DNA of 36,467 bases. It comes from Verrucomicrobiaceae bacterium. Its GTDB lineage: Bacteria; Verrucomicrobiota; Verrucomicrobiia; Verrucomicrobiales; DEV007. Made by a program: the position numbers and the translations under genes. Of the stretch, positions 1-8,104 are shown piece by piece (position 1 is the stretch's first letter; each line of letters opens with the position of its first letter). The DNA lies in assembly GCA_012719225.1 (NCBI GenBank), contig JAAYAT010000103.1, positions 1 to 36,467 of the forward strand, in the 5' to 3' direction. Under the pieces are notes generated by a model, which did not search any database, was not told the origin of the DNA, and saw nothing but the letters and a program-made list of their open reading frames with translations.

Positions 1-2
1 CG

Positions 3-206
3 GACGGCGAGGAGGTTTTGGCTGCTGCGGAAGTCGTAGCCACGATTTCAGGACGCCCCGCAGCTTCGAATCCCGAAGAGCTGACGAGTCCTCCCCAAAT
101 CGCCCTTCATTCTGAGACATCGACCAACTGTCTTGCTACGCTCGGCTGCACCGGGCGGTTCCCATCCGTCATGACATCCTTGAGCGGAAAGAGGTGGCCC
201 CGCTGA
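3..206 (+). CDS. Possible 3' end of a gene cut by the window edge (DUF4259-like stretch)
   Basis: The frame is open from the left edge to a TGA at 204-206. Its first part reads EEVLAAAEVVATISGRPA, which resembles the AAAEVVAAL.GRP core of small DUF4259 proteins as I remember them. The rest (many Ser, Thr and Pro, then GKRWPR) does not look like the family's tail, so the gene may be degenerate or frameshifted. The same DNA also folds into short hairpins (see findings), so a non-coding repeat is an equally good reading. Confidence 0.25.
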   Translation, partial: DGEEVLAAAEVVATISGRPAASNPEELTSPPQIALHSETSTNCLATLGCTGRFPSVMTSLSGKRWPR

Positions 207-259
207 GGCGCAGGGGCGCAGAGATTTTTTCCATTCCTTCCCTCTGCGCCTCAGCGGGG
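198..259. repeat. Palindromic intergenic repeat with 16-bp perfect arms
   Basis: CCCCGCTGAGGCGCAG at 198-213 is exactly complementary to CTGCGCCTCAGCGGGG at 244-259. An 8-base unit GGGCGCAG repeats the end of the left arm, and the loop holds a run of six T. The GGCGCAGAG-type wording is typical of dispersed hairpin repeats in environmental bacterial genomes. It lies about 220 bp past the aconitase stop codon and could stop that transcript. The surrounding 207-482 shows no convincing gene: the frames there are short and have no ribosome binding site. Confidence 0.6.
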
Positions 260-482
260 AAATCCCCCCTCCAGCCAGCGGTCCTTTCCCTTGTATTTCA
301 CCACGAGGACGCGCTCGTCTCTCCGCTCGCCCGCCCCCGGTTCTCCCCGACCGGCCAAAAACGCTCTAACTCGTTCCTCCTGAACACTCCATCCATTTTT
401 GGAACGTTTTTGCACAGTGCTGCGGTGTTCCGCCAAGGATCGATTCTTGCAGCTGAATCGCTACGGATAAGCTGCCTGGGAT

Positions 483-3266
483 TCACCCTTCCAAAATCTG
501 CTCCAGCACGTAGGGCAGGATGCCGCCGGCGTTGTAGTAGTCGACCTCGGCGGGGGTGTCGAGGCGGACCTTGAGCGGGATCTCCAGATCGGTTCCGTCG
601 CCGCGATGGGCCACCAGGGTCGCGCTCTGCATGGGCTTGAGCGCGCCGGTGATGCCGACGATGTCGAAGGTGGCGTCGGTGAGTCCTTTGATTTTCTCAA
701 AATCGGCCGGATCGACGAAGGTCAGTGGGAGGACGCCCATCCCGATGAGGTTGGAGCGATGGATGCGCTCGAAGGATTTCGTGACCACCGCGCTGACGCC
801 GAGGAGCTTGGTGCCCTTGGCCGCCCAGTCCCGCGAGGACCCCATGCCGTAGTCGGATCCCCCAAGTACCACGAGGGGGGTGCCTTCGGCCTGGTAGGCC
901 ATCGAGGCGTGGTAGATGAAGGTGGGTTGGGCACCGGGGGCGGCGACGATCTCGGTGTCGGGGGCGGCCACCTCGGCGCTGCCGAAATACTGGGTGTAAC
1001 CGCCCTCGATGCCGGGGCACATCAGGTTTTTGATGCGCACGTTGGCGAAGGTCCCGCGGGTCATGACGCGGTCGTTGCCGCGACGGGCACCGTAGGAGTT
1101 GAAGGAGGCTTTTTCCACACCGTTCTCCAGGAGATACTGACCGGCGGGGGTGGTCTCTTTGATCGCTCCGGCCGGGGAAATGTGGTCGGTGGTGACCGAG
1201 TCGCTGAAGATCCCGAGGGGACGAGCGCCGATGATGTCCTCGCTGCCGCCGACCTTCCGCTCGAAGAAGGGCGGGGACTGCACGTAGGTCGATTTCTCGT
1301 CCCAGGCGTAGGTCGAGCCGGTGCTGGCGTCGATCTCGCCCCACTTGGGGTTGGCGGTCTCGACGTTGCCGTAGAGTTTGGCGTAGACTTCGGGCTTGAG
1401 GGCGCTGGCGAGTTGATCACGGATTTCCGCCTGCGAGGGCCAGAGGTCGGCGAGGAAGACAGGATGGCCCTCGCTGTCGTTTCCGAGGGGCTCGGTGGTG
1501 AGGTCGATATCGACGCGGCCGGCGAGAGCGTAGGCGACCACCAGCGGCGGCGACATGAGGAAGTTCGCCCGGACCGAGCCGTGGATGCGGGCCTCGAAGT
1601 TGCGGTTCCCGGAGAGGACGGACGCGCAGACGAGATCGCCTTCTTTGATCGCTTCTTCGATGGCGGGGTGGAGCGGGCCGGAGTTGCCGATACAGGTGGT
1701 GCAGCCGTAGCCGACGGTCTCGAAGCCGAGGGTGTCGAGTTCTTTCTGCAGTCCGGTGGCCTCGAGGTAATCGGTCACGACCCGGGAGCCGGGTCCGAGG
1801 GATGTTTTGACGAAAGGCGCCACGGTGAGGCCTTTTTCATTGGCCTTTTTGGCGACGAGGCCGGCCGCGAGCATCACGCTGGGGTTGGAGGTGTTGGTGC
1901 AACTCGTGATCGCGGCGATGAGGATGCTGCCGTGGCGGAGCTGGGTGTCGACATCGAGGGCGGTGATGGTCTCCCCGGAGATGAGCGGGTTGTCGAACTC
2001 GCCGGCGGGCGAGTTGAGGTGCAGCGGGATGGTGACGTCGCGTCCGGTGGAGTCGAGTCCGAAGCCGCCCTCGCTGATCGGGGCGGTGTAGAGCTGGTTG
2101 AATTTGTTCCCCAGTTCGGGCACGTCGATGCGGTCCTGGGGACGCTTCGGCCCGGCGACGGCGGGCACGATGGTGGAGAGATCGAGTTCGAGCAGGTCGG
2201 TGTAGTCGCACTCGCCCTTTTCGGGAATGCCGAAGAGGCCCTGGGCCTTGTAGTAGTTCTCCACGGTGGTGCAGAGTTCCTCGGAGCGGCCGGTGCCGCG
2301 GAGGTAGCGGATCGTCTCGTCGTCCACGGGGAAAAAGCCCATCGTGGCGCCGTATTCGGGGGCCATGTTGCCGATGGTGGCGCGGTCGGGGAGCGAAAGG
2401 GCCGCCGCTCCGGGGCCGAAGAACTCGACGAATTTGCCGACCACGCCGTGGGTGCGCAGCATCTCGGTGACCCGCAAGGTCAGATCGGTCGCGGTGACGC
2501 CTTCGGCGAGCGAGCCGTGGAGATAGACCCCGACGACCTCGGGAACGAGGAAGGTGACGGGTTGGCCGAGCATCCCGGCCTCGGCCTCGATGCCGCCGAC
2601 CCCCCAACCGACCACACCGAGACCGTTGATCATCGTGGTGTGGGAATCGGTTCCGACGAGGGTGTCGGGATAGTAGACCTCGTCTTTGGAAAGCACTCCC
2701 TTGGCGAGATACTCGAGATTGACCTGGTGGACGATACCGATGCCGGGAGGGACCACCGAGAAGGTCTCGAAGGCCTGCTGGCCCCATTTCAGAAATTCGT
2801 AGCGCTCGCGGTTGCGGATGAATTCGATCGCCATGTTGCGGTCGAGGGCCGCCTGGGACCCGGCGAAATCCACCTGGACGGAGTGATCGACGACGAGATC
2901 GACCGGCACGAGCGGCTCGACCTTCGCCGCGTCCGCCCCGCGGGCGACGGCGGCGTCGCGCATCGCCGCGATGTCCACGAGCAGGGGGACCCCGGTGAAA
3001 TCCTGCAGGACGATGCGGGCCACGGTAAAGGGGATCTCGTAGTCGCCCGGCGACTTGGCATTCCAGTTCGCGAGATTTTTGACATCGTCCTCGCGGACCT
3101 TGCGGCCATCGACATTGCGCAGGACCGATTCCAGCACGATGCGGATGCTGACCGGCAGTCGGCTGAGATTGGCCGCGATGCCGGACTCGGCGAGGGCGGG
3201 CAGCGAATAGAATTTCCCTTCGGCTCCGGAACCGGTGGGGAACGAACGGACTACGTCAAAACTCAT
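483..3266 (-). CDS. acnA: Aconitate hydratase (AcnA/IRP1-type)
   Basis: Converts citrate to isocitrate through cis-aconitate in the TCA cycle, in the cytoplasm, using a [4Fe-4S] cluster. The protein is 927 residues, close to the 890-930 usual for the AcnA/IRP1 branch. The three cluster ligands are visible: C456 in SCTNTSN, and C522 and C525 in [11 protein letters not shown]. Other family signatures include [19 protein letters not shown] near residue 200, [13 protein letters not shown] at the start of the swivel domain, and [16 protein letters not shown] near residue 800. The start MSFDVVRSF is preceded by TGAAAAG, a modest ribosome binding site. The gene stands alone; the next gene upstream ends about 170 bp away. 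A 991-codon open frame on the opposite strand is a GC-rich shadow. Confidence 0.97.
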   Translation of the reverse strand: MSFDVVRSFPTGSGAEGKFYSLPALAESGIAANLSRLPVSIRIVLESVLRNVDGRKVREDDVKNLANWNAKSPGDYEIPFTVARIVLQDFTGVPLLVDIAAMRDAAVARGADAAKVEPLVPVDLVVDHSVQVDFAGSQAALDRNMAIEFIRNRERYEFLKWGQQAFETFSVVPPGIGIVHQVNLEYLAKGVLSKDEVYYPDTLVGTDSHTTMINGLGVVGWGVGGIEAEAGMLGQPVTFLVPEVVGVYLHGSLAEGVTATDLTLRVTEMLRTHGVVGKFVEFFGPGAAALSLPDRATIGNMAPEYGATMGFFPVDDETIRYLRGTGRSEELCTTVENYYKAQGLFGIPEKGECDYTDLLELDLSTIVPAVAGPKRPQDRIDVPELGNKFNQLYTAPISEGGFGLDSTGRDVTIPLHLNSPAGEFDNPLISGETITALDVDTQLRHGSILIAAITSCTNTSNPSVMLAAGLVAKKANEKGLTVAPFVKTSLGPGSRVVTDYLEATGLQKELDTLGFETVGYGCTTCIGNSGPLHPAIEEAIKEGDLVCASVLSGNRNFEARIHGSVRANFLMSPPLVVAYALAGRVDIDLTTEPLGNDSEGHPVFLADLWPSQAEIRDQLASALKPEVYAKLYGNVETANPKWGEIDASTGSTYAWDEKSTYVQSPPFFERKVGGSEDIIGARPLGIFSDSVTTDHISPAGAIKETTPAGQYLLENGVEKASFNSYGARRGNDRVMTRGTFANVRIKNLMCPGIEGGYTQYFGSAEVAAPDTEIVAAPGAQPTFIYHASMAYQAEGTPLVVLGGSDYGMGSSRDWAAKGTKLLGVSAVVTKSFERIHRSNLIGMGVLPLTFVDPADFEKIKGLTDATFDIVGITGALKPMQSATLVAHRGDGTDLEIPLKVRLDTPAEVDYYNAGGILPYVLEQILEG

Positions 3267-3323
3267 CTTTTCAGGTCAATTTTCAAATTTCAGGATGGCG
3301 GCGCCCGCCGGATTTCCCGACCG

Positions 3324-3354
3324 GACAGGGTGGAGACCTCGTCCCGACCCTGTC
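3324..3354. repeat. Hairpin with GACAGGGT arms in the aconitase upstream region
   Basis: GACAGGGT (3324-3331) pairs with ACCCTGTC (3347-3354) around a 15-base loop. The rest of the gap to the Uma2 gene (to 3438) is non-coding and contains another palindrome, CGGGATCCCG, around 3370. A stronger version of the GACAGGGTCGG palindrome sits inside pyrD at 11744-11774, and half of it lies at 29085-29094. This suggests a dispersed element in this genome. It could also act in the 5' untranslated region of the aconitase mRNA. Confidence 0.45.
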
Positions 3355-3438
3355 GCCCCGTGCGAGCGGCGGGATCCCGACGATGCCGATGCCGCCTCAC
3401 CTGTAGAACACGAAGCGCTCTGGTTCAAGAAAGGGTTT

Positions 3439-3975
3439 TCAAACAAAAAGCGGGGCGATCTCGAGTCGCAGGACGCAGCCGGGGTGGATCTCAAAAGGAT
3501 CTTCGACCAGGGATTCCCGGTAGGTGCCGTCACCGCCGAGCGAGAGGAGCAAGGCGGACTTGTCCTCGGAATCGAGGATGAGGTAAAAGGGAACGCCGTT
3601 GGCGGCATAGAGTTCGCGCTTGGCGATGAGATCCTTTTGCCGGGTGGAGGACGAAAGAATCTCGGCGGCGAGTTCGGGCCGCTTCTCGAGCCGCTCTCCG
3701 GCGGGTTTTTCGCAGATCACCATGAGATCGGGACGAACGACGGTCGTCGTATCGACCTGCCAATCCAGATCGAGCACGGCGCGGCAACCGGCCGGGCAGG
3801 AACCGCTCTCCAGCACTGTCTTGATCTGGAAAAACAGCTCTCCCGCGATGGTCTGATGAAAAAATCCCGGCGAAGGCGACATCGCCACGGGAATCCCGTC
3901 CCACAATTCCCAGTCGCCCTCCCAGCGGAGGTAGTCCTCGACGGTGTATCGCGGTCTGTAGGAGATCACTGCCAT
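3439..3975 (-). CDS. Uma2 family protein (DUF820, PD-(D/E)XK nuclease fold)
   Basis: A 178-residue protein of the Uma2/DUF820 family, whose members have a restriction-endonuclease-like fold. They are multicopy in cyanobacteria, planctomycetes and some verrucomicrobia. Family landmarks are the start YTVEDYLRWEGDWELWDG, the PSPGFFHQTIAGEL helix, VVRPDLMVICEKP (the D of the nuclease core), AAEILSSSTRQKDLIAKRELYAANGVPFYLILD (core E, then the K-rich helix) and a C-terminal strand. The acidic and lysine residues of a PD-(D/E)XK site all seem present. The biological role of the family is not settled, although mobile-element or defence roles have been proposed. No partner gene is next to it. The start ATG at 3975 lies just past the peroxiredoxin terminator, so it is probably transcribed from its own promoter or by readthrough. 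Confidence 0.9.
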   Translation of the reverse strand: MAVISYRPRYTVEDYLRWEGDWELWDGIPVAMSPSPGFFHQTIAGELFFQIKTVLESGSCPAGCRAVLDLDWQVDTTTVVRPDLMVICEKPAGERLEKRPELAAEILSSSTRQKDLIAKRELYAANGVPFYLILDSEDKSALLLSLGGDGTYRESLVEDPFEIHPGCVLRLEIAPLFV

Positions 3976-4000
3976 GCCGCAATCTACTCCAAGCTGACCC

Positions 4001-4031
4001 CTAAAAAAAGCCCGGATCGCTCCGGGCTTCT
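4001..4031 (-). terminator. Rho-independent terminator of the peroxiredoxin gene
   Basis: On the minus strand the stem AGCCCGGA/TCCGGGCT (4009-4016 with 4021-4028, four-base loop) is followed directly by seven T residues. It lies about 50 bp after the peroxiredoxin stop and ahead of the Uma2 start. This is a textbook intrinsic terminator for minus-strand transcription. Confidence 0.85.
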
Positions 4032-4077
4032 TCGTGCGGCGAGCTTTTTCGCGCCGCGGAAAATTACCGCGAACGAA

Positions 4078-4572
4078 TCAGCCGAGTTCCTTGAGCTTCG
4101 CCTTGATCGCGTCGAAGTCCGGCATCACGCTGGGATCCTTGTGGCTCTCGGCGTACTGGACGATCCCGCTGCGGTCGACGATGAAGGCGGAGCGCTTCGG
4201 CACGCCACCCATGTGGAGATTTTTCTCGGGGAGGAAACTCTTGTAAACGACGCCATAGGCCTCGGCCACTTTGTGCTCGTAATCGCTCAGCAGGGGGAAG
4301 TTGATGCCCTCTTTCTCCTTCCAGTTCTGCTGGGCGAAGGGATTGTCGCCGCTGATGCCGTAGACCTTCGCGTTGAGGTCGGCGTATTCGGAAAGCTCGC
4401 CGGTGACGGAGCAGAACTCCGTGGTGCAACCTCCGGTGAAGGCCATGGGAACGAAGAGGAGCAGGATGTTGCCGTCTCCGAGGAGATTCATGAGTCGGAC
4501 CACTTCGGGGCCGTCGGGGCCGATGGTGGTCAGTTCAAAGTCGGGTGCGTTGGTGCCTACAGAGATAGCCAT
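4078..4572 (-). CDS. Peroxiredoxin, PrxQ/AhpE-like (AhpC/TSA family)
   Basis: A thiol peroxidase that reduces hydrogen peroxide and organic peroxides in the cytoplasm. From the ATG at 4572 the product is 164 residues, normal for the PrxQ/BCP and AhpE groups. The active-site stretch PMAFTGGCTTEFCSV holds the peroxidatic C49, with the family T and P before it. C54 lies five residues on, the C-x4-C spacing used as the resolving pair in many PrxQ proteins. A longer open frame starts upstream at 4659, but its extra 29 residues (Pro/Arg-rich) do not fit the family, whose members begin just before the APDFEL motif, here VGTNAPDFEL. A strong terminator follows. The thioredoxin at 28.7 kb is a candidate reductant, but this is inference. 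Confidence 0.92.
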   Translation of the reverse strand: MAISVGTNAPDFELTTIGPDGPEVVRLMNLLGDGNILLLFVPMAFTGGCTTEFCSVTGELSEYADLNAKVYGISGDNPFAQQNWKEKEGINFPLLSDYEHKVAEAYGVVYKSFLPEKNLHMGGVPKRSAFIVDRSGIVQYAESHKDPSVMPDFDAIKAKLKELG

Positions 4573-4665
4573 GAGTAATGTGGTGTTAGAGGTTCTTCGA
4601 TCGCCCGGTGAAGGAAGCACCGCGCTGGGAAACGGTAGGGGAAGGCGCGGACGGGTCAAGGTGAT

Positions 4666-5355
4666 TCACCCGCCGGCGTCGGCACGCACCTTGGTCTCGA
4701 CGACGAGTTGCCCCTCTTCGCCATAGACCGCCCCGAGGGACTCGATGTGGGCCTTGATCGCCGGGTTCTCGGGATCGAGCCGGAAAAAATCGAGGGCCGC
4801 GTAGTTGTCGATGAAGCCGGGGGGCATCTCCCCGGTCGTGGGACGGATGTCTTTGACCTTGAAAGCGATGGTGCGGGCGCGGACTTCGGGTTCGAGGACG
4901 AAGGTGGCGTTGAGATAGCGCACCCCTTTTTTGATAAAACCTTTCCGCATCGGCTGGGCCATCGCCGCGATGATGCCCTCGGGACCGATGCTCTCGACCG
5001 AAGTGTTGCCGCGAAAATCCTTCGCCACCTCGTAGTGGGCGATGATGAGGTTGAGATCGGCGGCGGTGAACAGCACCCGCTCGGCGCGATTTTCTTTCAC
5101 GGCGGCGGCGATGAGGGCCAGCTTCGCCTCGACGCCCGCGATCTCGGCGGCGGTGGGGGCGGGCACCGGCAGTGCCGCCGGAGTGTCCTCGGTGAACCCG
5201 CCGATGACGCGGTTCTGGTAGCTGCCGACCACCGTGTAGAGCACGATGAGTCCGCCAAAAACAAAGACAATCGCCCCGAGAATGAGACAGCCGGGCACAG
5301 GCGAACCGCGCAGGGCGGCGCGGGAATCTTCGGGAGTGCTTGCTTCGTCGGCCAT
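4666..5355 (-). CDS. Membrane-anchored protein of unknown function
   Basis: A 229-residue protein from the ATG at 5355 (MADEASTPED); an earlier start at 5382 is possible. After about 20 polar residues there is one hydrophobic segment (GCLILGAIVFVFGGLIVLYTV, about residues 21-43). The remaining 185 residues are soluble and probably face the periplasm: a Pro/Ala linker, a helix with TAAEIAGVEAKLALIAAAVKENR, then alternating strands. I do not recognise the domain. It begins 42 bp after the sulfatase stop on the same strand, so the two are probably co-transcribed. The peroxiredoxin follows after about 93 bp. Codon use fits the neighbours, and a real gene is likely. Confidence 0.75.
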   Translation of the reverse strand: MADEASTPEDSRAALRGSPVPGCLILGAIVFVFGGLIVLYTVVGSYQNRVIGGFTEDTPAALPVPAPTAAEIAGVEAKLALIAAAVKENRAERVLFTAADLNLIIAHYEVAKDFRGNTSVESIGPEGIIAAMAQPMRKGFIKKGVRYLNATFVLEPEVRARTIAFKVKDIRPTTGEMPPGFIDNYAALDFFRLDPENPAIKAHIESLGAVYGEEGQLVVETKVRADAGG

Positions 5356-5397
5356 GACGGGACTTTGGCTGCGCCCGGCCAAAACGCAAGCGGGTAG

Positions 5398-6960
5398 CTA
5401 CCCCTTCCCTTTCCCCTTGCCCTTGTTTTTCCCCGGTCGTTTCGAGAGGGATTCGGGGGCGTCGGTTTCGGGCACTTTCAGCTCGGTGCGCAAGCGGGTC
5501 AGCTCGGCGTGGAGCTCCGCCCGCACTTCCGCCATGTCCGCGTCGTGGTAGACATTGGTCATTTCGTCAGGGTCACGTTCCCGGTCGATCAGGGTCCAAT
5601 AGTCCACCTCGGGTTCGTAGAAGTGGAAGAGCTTGTAGCGGTCGGTGACGACGCCGTAGTGTTTGCGCACGCTGTGGGCACCGGGATATTCGTAGTAGTG
5701 GTAGTAAAAGCTGGTGCGCCAGTCGGCCGGCGTTTCTCCTTGGAAAAAAGGCAGGAGACTGCGGCCCTGCATGTCGGCGGGGACGGGTTCCCCGGCGATG
5801 TCGAGGAAGGTTTCGGGGAAATCGAGGATGGAGACGAGGGCGTCGCTGCGGGTCCCCGCCTCGATCACGGCGGGCCAGCGGGCGAGAAAGGGAGTGGTGA
5901 GCGATTCCTCGTAGATCCACCGTTTGTCGAACCAGCCGTGTTCGCCGAGGTAAAATCCCTGGTCCGAGGAGAGGATGACGAGGGTGTTTTCGGCGATCCC
6001 TTCGGCTTCGAGGCAATCGAGCATCGCGCCGACGGCTTCGTCGACCGCCTTGACCGTGCCGAGGTAGTCATGCATGTAACGCTGGTAGCGCCAGCGCACG
6101 AGATCTTTTCCCTCCAGCTCGGGGATGACGCGGTTGCGCGGTTCGTAGTAGGCGTCCCAGGCTTTGCGCTGTTCGTCGTTGAGGTAGGGCGGGGTGACTT
6201 CCTTGGAGTCGCGCGGGGTGAAGGTGTGCGCCAGGGTCATGTCCTGCTCCCGTTCGGCGACGCCGCGACCGGAGTAGTCGTCGAAAAGGGTTGTCGGTTC
6301 GGGGAAGGCGTGATCGCCGTTCCACCCGAGATGGCGCAGGGCGGGCGCCCACTCGCGGTGTGGGGCCTTGTGCTGGGACATCAGGACGAAGGGCTTGGTT
6401 TTGTCCCGGTTTTTCACCCACTCGACCGAAAATTCGCTGATGAGATCGGTGACGTAGCCGGTGTGCTGGACCTTTTCCCCGTTCCGAATCATCGGCGGGT
6501 TGTAGTAGAGGCCCTGGCCGGGGAGAATGTGCCAGTGATCGAAACCGACCGGATCGCTGACGAGGTGCCATTTCCCGATCACGGCGGTTTGGTATCCGGC
6601 GGCCTGGAGGAGTTTGGGGAAGGTCTGCTGGCTCCCGTCGAAACGGCTCCGGTTGTGGTAAAAACCGTTGAGATGGCTGTACTTTCCGGTCTGGATGACC
6701 GCCCGGCTCGGCCCGCAGATCGAGTTGGGGACGACGCAACGCTCGAAGAGCATGCCCTCCTTGGCGATGCGGTCCATGTTCGGGGTTTCGAGCAGTTTCC
6801 GGTCGTCGTCTCCGTAGGCGCTGATCGCGCGAACCGCGAGATCGTCGCAGAAGAGGAAGACCAGATTCGGCTGGGCCGGTGGCTCCGCCGCCGGGGACGA
6901 GGAGGACATCGACAGGCAGAGGGAGAACAAAAGGGCGGCGCAAAAGAGACGGGATTTCAT
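5398..6960 (-). CDS. Secreted sulfatase, type I (formylglycine-dependent, S1 family)
   Basis: Hydrolyses a sulfate ester, most likely on a sulfated glycan outside the cytoplasm. The 520-residue protein starts with a signal peptide (MKSRLF, a hydrophobic core, cleavage near SSPAAEP). The first metal site is at NLVFLFCDDLAVRAISAYG. The sulfatase signature is SICGPSRA, in which C82 of C-x-P-S-R would be oxidised to formylglycine. Further family motifs are VIGKWHL and SSDQGFYLGEHGWFDKRW. The last motif, followed by YEES and MQGRSLLP, points to the N-acetylglucosamine-6-sulfatase-like branch; substrate is inference. No formylglycine-generating enzyme gene is present here. The C-terminus is an odd Lys/Gly tail (GKNKGKGKGKG). 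The gene heads a probable two-gene unit with the downstream membrane protein. Confidence 0.95.
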   Translation of the reverse strand: MKSRLFCAALLFSLCLSMSSSSPAAEPPAQPNLVFLFCDDLAVRAISAYGDDDRKLLETPNMDRIAKEGMLFERCVVPNSICGPSRAVIQTGKYSHLNGFYHNRSRFDGSQQTFPKLLQAAGYQTAVIGKWHLVSDPVGFDHWHILPGQGLYYNPPMIRNGEKVQHTGYVTDLISEFSVEWVKNRDKTKPFVLMSQHKAPHREWAPALRHLGWNGDHAFPEPTTLFDDYSGRGVAEREQDMTLAHTFTPRDSKEVTPPYLNDEQRKAWDAYYEPRNRVIPELEGKDLVRWRYQRYMHDYLGTVKAVDEAVGAMLDCLEAEGIAENTLVILSSDQGFYLGEHGWFDKRWIYEESLTTPFLARWPAVIEAGTRSDALVSILDFPETFLDIAGEPVPADMQGRSLLPFFQGETPADWRTSFYYHYYEYPGAHSVRKHYGVVTDRYKLFHFYEPEVDYWTLIDRERDPDEMTNVYHDADMAEVRAELHAELTRLRTELKVPETDAPESLSKRPGKNKGKGKGKG

Positions 6961-7139
6961 GGCGAAAAGGCAAAGCTCCCGCCAGAATGGAAAAAAATCG
7001 CCTGCGAGTCAAGCCCGCCTCGTCCCGCGCAACACGGCGGTCACCTAAAAATGACACTGAAGCTGTTTACCGGAGGACCTGCGTTTGGGCATGGGGTGCA
7101 GTGCTTGCAAGGGAAGGGAAATCGTGCAATTGTTACATC

Positions 7140-7197
7140 AGCGACGAGTGTGGCCGCCCCATAGGCGACCCGAATCCCTCTGGGGTTCCTCGCCGCT
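7140..7197 (-). other. Predicted three-way-junction RNA/DNA structure downstream of the DUF3800 gene
   Basis: Three nested helices fill 58 bases almost without gaps. The outer stem is 7140-7148 with 7189-7197 (nine pairs, one G-T). Hairpin A is 7152-7158 with 7164-7170 (seven pairs, one G-T on the minus strand). Hairpin B is 7173-7178 with 7182-7187 (one mismatch on the minus strand). It begins five bases past the DUF3800 stop codon at 7202. The rest of 6961-7139 shows no gene. The helices were found by eye; no folding energy was computed. It may be a dispersed repeat, a 3' mRNA structure or a small RNA. Confidence 0.4.
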
Positions 7198-7201
7198 CCT
7201 T

Positions 7202-7966
7202 TTATTTCTGGACTTGTTGGAGCCATTGGATGACATCGGGTAGCTGCTCCCGGCCACGATGAATGAGGGGTTCAATAAGTTCAATGCCGCGATCATCGAT
7301 TGACTTGGCAGGCTGTCCGATTTTTCGCTCCTCAAGTTTCCGGGCATGCAGAGTGCAGAGATCAGCGAGCTGAAGCAGTCGACTCTTGCGCGAATCGATG
7401 AAGAATCCTTTTTCGATGATGCGGTCCAGATGGAGAGTTCCAGGAGTGACCCGGAGGAGTTTTTGAAAACGCTCGATATCGCCGACAACTTCACGGTTGT
7501 CGTCGGATATAAAAATTCCAAGGATTCCGTCCCCGAGGGATCGGAGAAGGTTATTGGCAACTTGGGCGACCAACGGAAATGCTGCAAGGTGTGGATTGAC
7601 TGAGACCCCGGTGCCAAAAGCGGAGATCATCCAGTGCTCGTAACGCTTTTTCACGATGGCACGGTAAATGAAATGCAGCTTGTATTTGACCGCAACCTCA
7701 AGCCACGCGTCGCGCAAGGTCAAACGATCGGCAACGGTCAGGCCCCTGAATACTCCGGTACCCTGACGGATATCACCAGCGTGAACTTCAAAATCCAGGT
7801 TTGCAATCTTGGGCCCATAAAGTTTGATTGCCTCCTCCAAATCGGATTCGATTCTCTGCCAAAAGGTTTCGGGGACTACGAGAGCGCCGAGAACAAAGAC
7901 AGGCTGATCCAGATCGGAGAGGTTACGCCCCGTGTTTCCTGATTCGTCGATGTAGATGAGATGCAT
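7202..7966 (-). CDS. DUF3800 domain-containing protein
   Basis: The product from the ATG at 7966 is 254 residues. It opens with HLIYIDESGNTGRNL, the hallmark D-E-S-G motif of DUF3800, and ends with SRLLQLADLCTLHARKLEERK, the second conserved acidic site (Q-L-A-D). Between them lie conserved strands and an ISDD segment. DUF3800 proteins have an RNase H-like fold with a likely metal-binding acidic cluster and are often found in accessory or defence islands, but their activity is not established. A TTG start at 8008 would add 14 residues that are not needed for the family. The gene is divergent from the CPBP protease across 138 bp. GC content and third-position GC look lower than in neighbouring genes, which would fit acquisition by transfer. 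Confidence 0.88.
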   Translation of the reverse strand: MHLIYIDESGNTGRNLSDLDQPVFVLGALVVPETFWQRIESDLEEAIKLYGPKIANLDFEVHAGDIRQGTGVFRGLTVADRLTLRDAWLEVAVKYKLHFIYRAIVKKRYEHWMISAFGTGVSVNPHLAAFPLVAQVANNLLRSLGDGILGIFISDDNREVVGDIERFQKLLRVTPGTLHLDRIIEKGFFIDSRKSRLLQLADLCTLHARKLEERKIGQPAKSIDDRGIELIEPLIHRGREQLPDVIQWLQQVQK

Positions 7967-8104
7967 AACGAAGACACTTTTAAAAGAGGAGTCGAGGTGC
8001 GTTGGCAAGCAACGGAAAGAATGAAACTCGCAACACGGCGTGAAACGCGCAACACGGCGGAACAGAACGTTGCAAAAGCCGTCGCTTCATCGTATCAGGC
8101 AGGT

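Noticed and set aside
606-3581. 991-codon open frame on the strand opposite aconitase
   Set aside because: It mirrors the aconitase gene, has Gly/Asp/Glu/His-rich shadow composition and no domain; GC-rich codon use on the real strand keeps the antisense frame open.
7346-7942. Two plus-strand ORFs inside the DUF3800 gene
   Set aside because: They lie opposite a gene with clear D-E-S-G and Q-L-A-D motifs and have no supporting signals.
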